From: Sphingomonadales bacterium
GTDB lineage: Bacteria > Pseudomonadota > Alphaproteobacteria > Sphingomonadales > Sphingomonadaceae
Length of the DNA stretch: 64,000 nt
Reading direction: 5' to 3'
NCBI GenBank assembly: GCA_025362295.1
Contig: JANYGX010000012.1
Span: 90,514-154,513, forward strand
The notes below the pieces were generated by a model that saw nothing but the letters and a program-made list of their open reading frames with translations, searched no databases and was not told the origin of the DNA. Position numbers and translations under genes: made by a program. Positions 60,395-64,000 of this stretch are shown piece by piece (position 1 is the first letter of the stretch; the number at the start of each line of letters is the position of its first letter).

Positions 60395-60420
60395 ACAAAG
60401 ATAGATTTGGGAGTTTACTA

Positions 60421-61179
60421 TTGACCGAGAATGTCAAAATTTCTTCAAATGGTAAAGTGCTGGAAATTTGCCTCGCACGTCACGAAAAGCGCAATGCCAT
60501 CACCGACGCTATGTACGCCACGCTGGCGGATACGTTGGAGGCAGCGGATGCGGATGATAGCGTTGCTGCGGCCATAATTCATGCTGAGGGCGCTGTCTTC
60601 ACTGCGGGCAATGATCTGAAAGACTTTATTGCGATCGCCACAGCGCATGATGGCGCAAAGGTTATGTCTGTCAGTAGATTCCTGAATGCTCTCACCCATT
60701 TCAGCAAACCTTTGATCGCTGCTGTGCGGGGGCCAGCAGTCGGTATTGGCACTACGCTGCTTTTACATTGTGACCTCGTATTTGCCGAGCCTGACGCCAG
60801 TTTTTCAACGCCGTTTGTTGATCTCGGTTTAACGCCGGAGGGCGCGTCTTCACAATTACTACCGGCGCGAATTGGGCACGTCCGCGCTTATGCTATGTTG
60901 GCCATGGGGCAGGCGTTATCGGCTGATGCAGCACTCTCGGCAGGCTTGATTAACGAAATCGCACAACCGGATGAGTCTCTCACGAAAGCACGTGCTGCAG
61001 CCGAACATCTTTGTAAGCGCTCCCCGCAAGCATTGGCAATCACAAAGCGTTTGCTACGCGGCGACCAGCAAGCAATTCGTGATCTCATGGTCGAAGAAGG
61101 TAAGCTTTTCCTTGACCAAACAAAATCAGCCGAAGCGCAAAGCGCCTTTATGTCATTCTTTCAGAGCCGAGCACAATAA
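60421..61179 (+). CDS. enoyl-CoA hydratase/isomerase
   Basis: A crotonase-fold enzyme of 252 residues acting on an acyl-CoA. FTAGNDLKDF and RGPAVGIGTTLLLHCD form the oxyanion hole, and TPEGASSQLLPARIG is the region after which one catalytic Glu lies in hydratases. The PEGASS form resembles delta3-delta2 enoyl-CoA isomerases. It starts at TTG (60421) with GGGAG upstream. It is 26 bases before an SDR gene and shares a promoter controlled by the divergent TetR gene. Substrate unknown. Confidence 0.85.
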   Translation: MTENVKISSNGKVLEICLARHEKRNAITDAMYATLADTLEAADADDSVAAAIIHAEGAVFTAGNDLKDFIAIATAHDGAKVMSVSRFLNALTHFSKPLIAAVRGPAVGIGTTLLLHCDLVFAEPDASFSTPFVDLGLTPEGASSQLLPARIGHVRAYAMLAMGQALSADAALSAGLINEIAQPDESLTKARAAAEHLCKRSPQALAITKRLLRGDQQAIRDLMVEEGKLFLDQTKSAEAQSAFMSFFQSRAQ

Positions 61180-61205
61180 AATCCAAACTACACAAGGATA
61201 TTGAG

Positions 61206-62072
61206 ATGTCACTTCATGGCAAAACACTTTTCATCACCGGAGCAAGTCGAGGAATTGGATTGGCGATCGCATTGCGCGCAGCGCGGGACGGCGCGAATAT
61301 TGTAATCGCGGCCAAGTCCGATGCCCCGCATAAATACCTTGCTGGTACGATCCATACGGCGGCTGCAGGAATAGAAGCAGCGGGCGGCAAGGCCCTGCCG
61401 CTTAAAGTCGATATTCGCGATCAGGCTGCTGTTGATGACGCTGTTGCACAAGCGGTTGATAGATTTGGCGGTATTGATATCTGCATTAACAATGCGTCGG
61501 CGATCAGCATGACGGGAACACTCGAAACCGATATGCGTAGATATGACCTCATGCATTCCATAAATACTCGCGGCACATATCTGGTTTCGCGAGCTTGCTT
61601 GCCGCATCTTTTGAACGCCGAAAATCCCCATGTTCTCAATCTATCTCCACCACTCGATATGAGCCCCGTCTGGTTTGGGCCGCACGTCGCCTATACCATG
61701 GCGAAGTTTGGAATGAGCATGTGCGTTCTGGGAATGGCCACGGAATTCCGCGACAAAGGTGTCGCATTCAATGCTCTGTGGCCAAGAACCGCGATTGCAA
61801 CGGCTGCAATGGAGTTTGCCATTACAGGTCCAGAGGGTCTCAAAAGCTGCCGCAACGTGGATATCTTGGCAGACGCTGCCCATATTATTTTGACCCGGTC
61901 AGCGCGCGAATGCACTGGCAATTTCTTCATCGATGACGTGTTGCTCTATGACGCAGGCGTTCGTGATTTCGACCAATATCGTATGGATCCAACGCAACAT
62001 CTTCTTCCAGATTTCTTCGTTCCTGCCGATACGCCTGTACCACCGGGCGTATCAATGTCACCTGCATCTTAG
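61206..62072 (+). CDS. short-chain dehydrogenase, HSDL2-like
   Basis: A 288-residue SDR. FITGASRGIGLAIALRAARDGA is the cofactor loop, followed by NNASAI. The catalytic Tyr and Lys are in HVAYTMAKFGMS. The stretch GPHVAYTMAKFGMSM and the WPRTAIATAAMEF segment match the HSDL2/peroxisomal-like SDR group linked to fatty-acid metabolism. It lies in an operon with the enoyl-CoA hydratase gene; together they suggest oxidation of an acyl-CoA side chain. Exact substrate not known. Confidence 0.82.
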   Translation: MSLHGKTLFITGASRGIGLAIALRAARDGANIVIAAKSDAPHKYLAGTIHTAAAGIEAAGGKALPLKVDIRDQAAVDDAVAQAVDRFGGIDICINNASAISMTGTLETDMRRYDLMHSINTRGTYLVSRACLPHLLNAENPHVLNLSPPLDMSPVWFGPHVAYTMAKFGMSMCVLGMATEFRDKGVAFNALWPRTAIATAAMEFAITGPEGLKSCRNVDILADAAHIILTRSARECTGNFFIDDVLLYDAGVRDFDQYRMDPTQHLLPDFFVPADTPVPPGVSMSPAS

Positions 62073-62218
62073 GAATTTTGCGAATAATAAGCGTCCTCTC
62101 GTTTTGCGCTTTTTTGCTACAGGAAAGACACTATATCCAACGGCGTTAAACTATAACTCAATGTAGCAAACTGCTTGCCCGAAAGTTCAAAGTTTGTTTT
62201 GATTAGTTTGGCAACCAT

Positions 62219-63610
62219 TCACCCGCTGCGTTCATACACAAGCTTCACCGGTTCGCGGACAGCTATATCGACGCGCACCAGCTCTGGCAGTGGCACGGAT
62301 GCGCCTTCCAAATCCAGCTCGGTAAATTTTCGCGCCGATGGCAGCACAGAATTTTCGAGCGAACCAAGCATTTTATTATAGTGCGTCACGGCGGATTGCA
62401 AAGATTTGCCAACGCTCCCAACATGATCGCCAAGTGTTGATAAACGTCCATAAAGTTCCTTGCCCAAGCGTGACACCTGCTGCGCTGTTTCAGCCAGCTT
62501 TTCCTGCCGCAAAATGAGGGCAACCGAGCGCGCAATGGCAATGAGGTTTGTCGGCGTTGCAATCACCACCTTTTTCTGCATGGCATATTCATTGAGCTTC
62601 GGGTCGATCTCCCACACGGCGTGGACAAAATGTTCACCCGGTACAAACATGACAACAAAATCCGGTGTGTCTTCAAATTTTTCCCAGTATTTTTTACCTG
62701 CCAGTTCATCAACCCGCGCTTTCATCGAGCGTGCATAGGCGTGCAAATGCAGCTGCCGCGTTTCATCGTCGTTGCACTCGGCAGCATCTTGATAAGCTGC
62801 CAGTGGTGTTTTGGCATCGATGATGAGCGAGCGTCCACCGGGCATACGGATCACCACATCCGGCCGGTATCGACCATCTTCGCTGTCCACAGACACTTCC
62901 GTTTGATAATCCGCATATGCTGATAATCCAGCCATTTCCAGCACATTGCGCAACTGGTGCTCCCCCCAGTTGCCCCGCACCTTGGCGGAGGACCGCAGCA
63001 CCCCGGCAAGTTTGGTCGCCTGGTCGCGCACCTGTATCTGGCTTTCAGTCATATGTGTGATTTGGGTGCGGAGCGACGCATAGGCATCGGTACGGTTTTT
63101 TTCGATATCACCAAGGCTGGTTTCATAGCGCTTCAACGTATCCTGCACGGGGTTCAGCAAGGCCTGCAAGGCTGCCTGGTTGCCTTCGCGGTGTTTGGTA
63201 AATGTTTCGTTGGCCAGCACCATGAAATTATCTCGCGATTGGCCAAGCGCTTTTTCAGCGAGTGCGGCAAATGTTGTATCCAGCGCCTTGCGCACATCGT
63301 TCAGCTGAGCAATCTGCGCCTCCAGAGCGTGTTGCCGTGCAGCGGCGTCTGTTTCAACCCGCACCAGCTGTTCACGCACTGCACTGTGGGCGTGCACCAG
63401 GGCATGATGCTCGTCACGCAGCGCATCGCTGTGCTTGAGCTGTGCTTGTGCCGCTGCCAACTCACTGATCGCGACCTCGAACCGGCCCTGCTCGTGTTTT
63501 GCAAGATGGCGCGCGGCGATCAGCCCACGTCCCCAGATCACCCAGCCAAGGGCGACACTCACAAGCGCTGCGAATCCGGCAATAATGAGGTTTATAATCA
63601 AAGGGTTCAT
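62219..63610 (-). CDS. rmuC: DNA recombination protein RmuC homologue
   Basis: A 463-residue membrane-anchored protein: one N-terminal span (MNPLIINLIIAGFAALVSVALGW region), a coiled-coil of about 150 residues, then a restriction-endonuclease-like core. Core motifs include GNWGEHQLRNVLEMAGL, RYRPDVVIRMPGGRSLIIDAKTPL and FVVMFVPGEHFVHA. RmuC limits inversions at short repeats in E. coli. I start it at ATG 63610 so that the membrane span is N-terminal; a longer frame begins at 63676. Confidence 0.9.
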   Translation of the reverse strand: MNPLIINLIIAGFAALVSVALGWVIWGRGLIAARHLAKHEQGRFEVAISELAAAQAQLKHSDALRDEHHALVHAHSAVREQLVRVETDAAARQHALEAQIAQLNDVRKALDTTFAALAEKALGQSRDNFMVLANETFTKHREGNQAALQALLNPVQDTLKRYETSLGDIEKNRTDAYASLRTQITHMTESQIQVRDQATKLAGVLRSSAKVRGNWGEHQLRNVLEMAGLSAYADYQTEVSVDSEDGRYRPDVVIRMPGGRSLIIDAKTPLAAYQDAAECNDDETRQLHLHAYARSMKARVDELAGKKYWEKFEDTPDFVVMFVPGEHFVHAVWEIDPKLNEYAMQKKVVIATPTNLIAIARSVALILRQEKLAETAQQVSRLGKELYGRLSTLGDHVGSVGKSLQSAVTHYNKMLGSLENSVLPSARKFTELDLEGASVPLPELVRVDIAVREPVKLVYERSG

Positions 63611-63768
63611 GGCAAAATCCAGAAAGAGTTTAGAACAAATCAAGATCAACATATGCCATAATTGCCTACAATGCAAGTATTATTTTCACCTAATAGGAAA
63701 AAATTGTTATGGCATTGACGCCAAAGCACTCTTCGACTAGCCACTGTGCAAGCCAATCCACAGCATAT

Positions 63769-63857
63769 GCCCACGTGGCGAAATTGGTAGACGCAAGGGA
63801 CTTAAAATCCCTCGGGGGGCAACTCCTGTACCGGTTCGACTCCGGTCGTGGGCACCA
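63769..63857 (+). tRNA. tRNA-Leu (anticodon TAA)
   Basis: The acceptor stem GCCCACG (63769-63775) pairs with CGTGGGC (63847-63853). The anticodon loop CTTAAAA is closed by AGGGA/TCCCT and gives anticodon TAA, reading UUA. The variable arm CGGGGGGCAACTCCTG is long, as in leucine tRNAs. The T arm is CCGGTTCGACTCCGG. Discriminator A and an encoded CCA (63855-63857) follow. Confidence 0.97.
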
Positions 63858-63879
63858 ATATGTTGATGAATGGATAACT

Positions 63880-64000
63880 TTAATGCTTGATCATGATGTG
63901 CCGGATGACTGTGTAATCATCAAGGCTGTAGGCGGACAAGTCTTTGCCGTAGCCGGATTTTTTCACCCCGCCATGGGGCATTTCGCTGACAAACATAAAG
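63880..64000 (-). CDS. aldehyde dehydrogenase, C-terminal part only (5' end outside window)
   Basis: The last 39 residues read on the minus strand include SEMPHGGVKKSGYGKDLS and end SLDDYTVIRHIMIKH. This is the usual C-terminus of NAD-dependent aldehyde dehydrogenases, closest in feel to gamma-aminobutyraldehyde (PatD/Prr) types. The catalytic domain lies outside the window, so substrate is not assigned. It is convergent with the tRNA gene. Confidence 0.85.
   Translation of the reverse strand, partial: FMFVSEMPHGGVKKSGYGKDLSAYSLDDYTVIRHIMIKH

Noticed and set aside
63769..64000. tRNA-Leu as an integration site for a mobile element
   Set aside because: No integrase, no direct repeat of the tRNA 3' end and an ordinary aldehyde dehydrogenase gene beside it within the window.

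Overview
The window is a chromosomal segment of an alphaproteobacterium. The evidence is the unbroken str–S10–spc–alpha ribosomal series with adk directly after secY and no rpsD in the alpha block, the block purN–purM–DUF2066–AI-2E permease–Hda–ppk–ppx, a PhoH gene behind miaB, and a De Ley–Doudoroff galactose pathway of the kind seen in sphingomonads, caulobacters and rhizobia. I cannot place it below class with confidence. Base composition looks close to balanced by eye (not computed).

Layout. 1-690 is the 3' part of an outer-membrane barrel gene. 1131-20742 holds translation and secretion genes (rpsL to rplQ), interrupted only by an antisense serine hydrolase at 16808-18040. A strong intrinsic terminator lies between tuf and rpsJ, and a good promoter drives rpsM onward. 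20780-24657 carries a GT2 glycosyltransferase, PEP carboxylase and a small membrane protein.

24660-41215 is the most interesting part: two divergent gene sets. Leftward are a sodium-solute symporter, glycerol kinase, KDPGal aldolase and an exported lipoprotein esterase. Rightward are a GH36 alpha-galactosidase, a dead glpR, glpD, a GH42 beta-galactosidase, and a tightly overlapping set of dehydratase, galactose dehydrogenase, KDGal kinase, GntR regulator and lactonase. Together these make a complete oxidative galactose pathway plus a complete glycerol-to-DHAP pathway, with both alpha- and beta-galactosidases in the cytoplasm and an esterase outside. The simplest substrate explaining all of it is a galactosylglycerol, such as floridoside or the head group of mono- and digalactosyl-diacylglycerol. 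That substrate is my inference. Three gene remnants (glpR, an alpha/beta hydrolase, a DJ-1/PfpI protein) show the locus has been trimmed by deletion.

41434-52844 holds polyphosphate metabolism (ppx, ppk), Hda, an AI-2E permease, DUF2066, purMN, a DUF2147 protein, miaB and phoH. 52909-57214 is a leftward operon parD-parE-truB-rpsO-pnp, with a toxin-antitoxin pair translationally coupled to truB. Palindromic GC-rich repeats lie around and between these genes, and one sits in frame inside truB. 57346-64000 holds thrS, a probable fragment of group II intron RNA, a TetR regulator divergent from an enoyl-CoA hydratase and SDR pair, rmuC, tRNA-Leu(TAA) and the 3' end of an aldehyde dehydrogenase gene.
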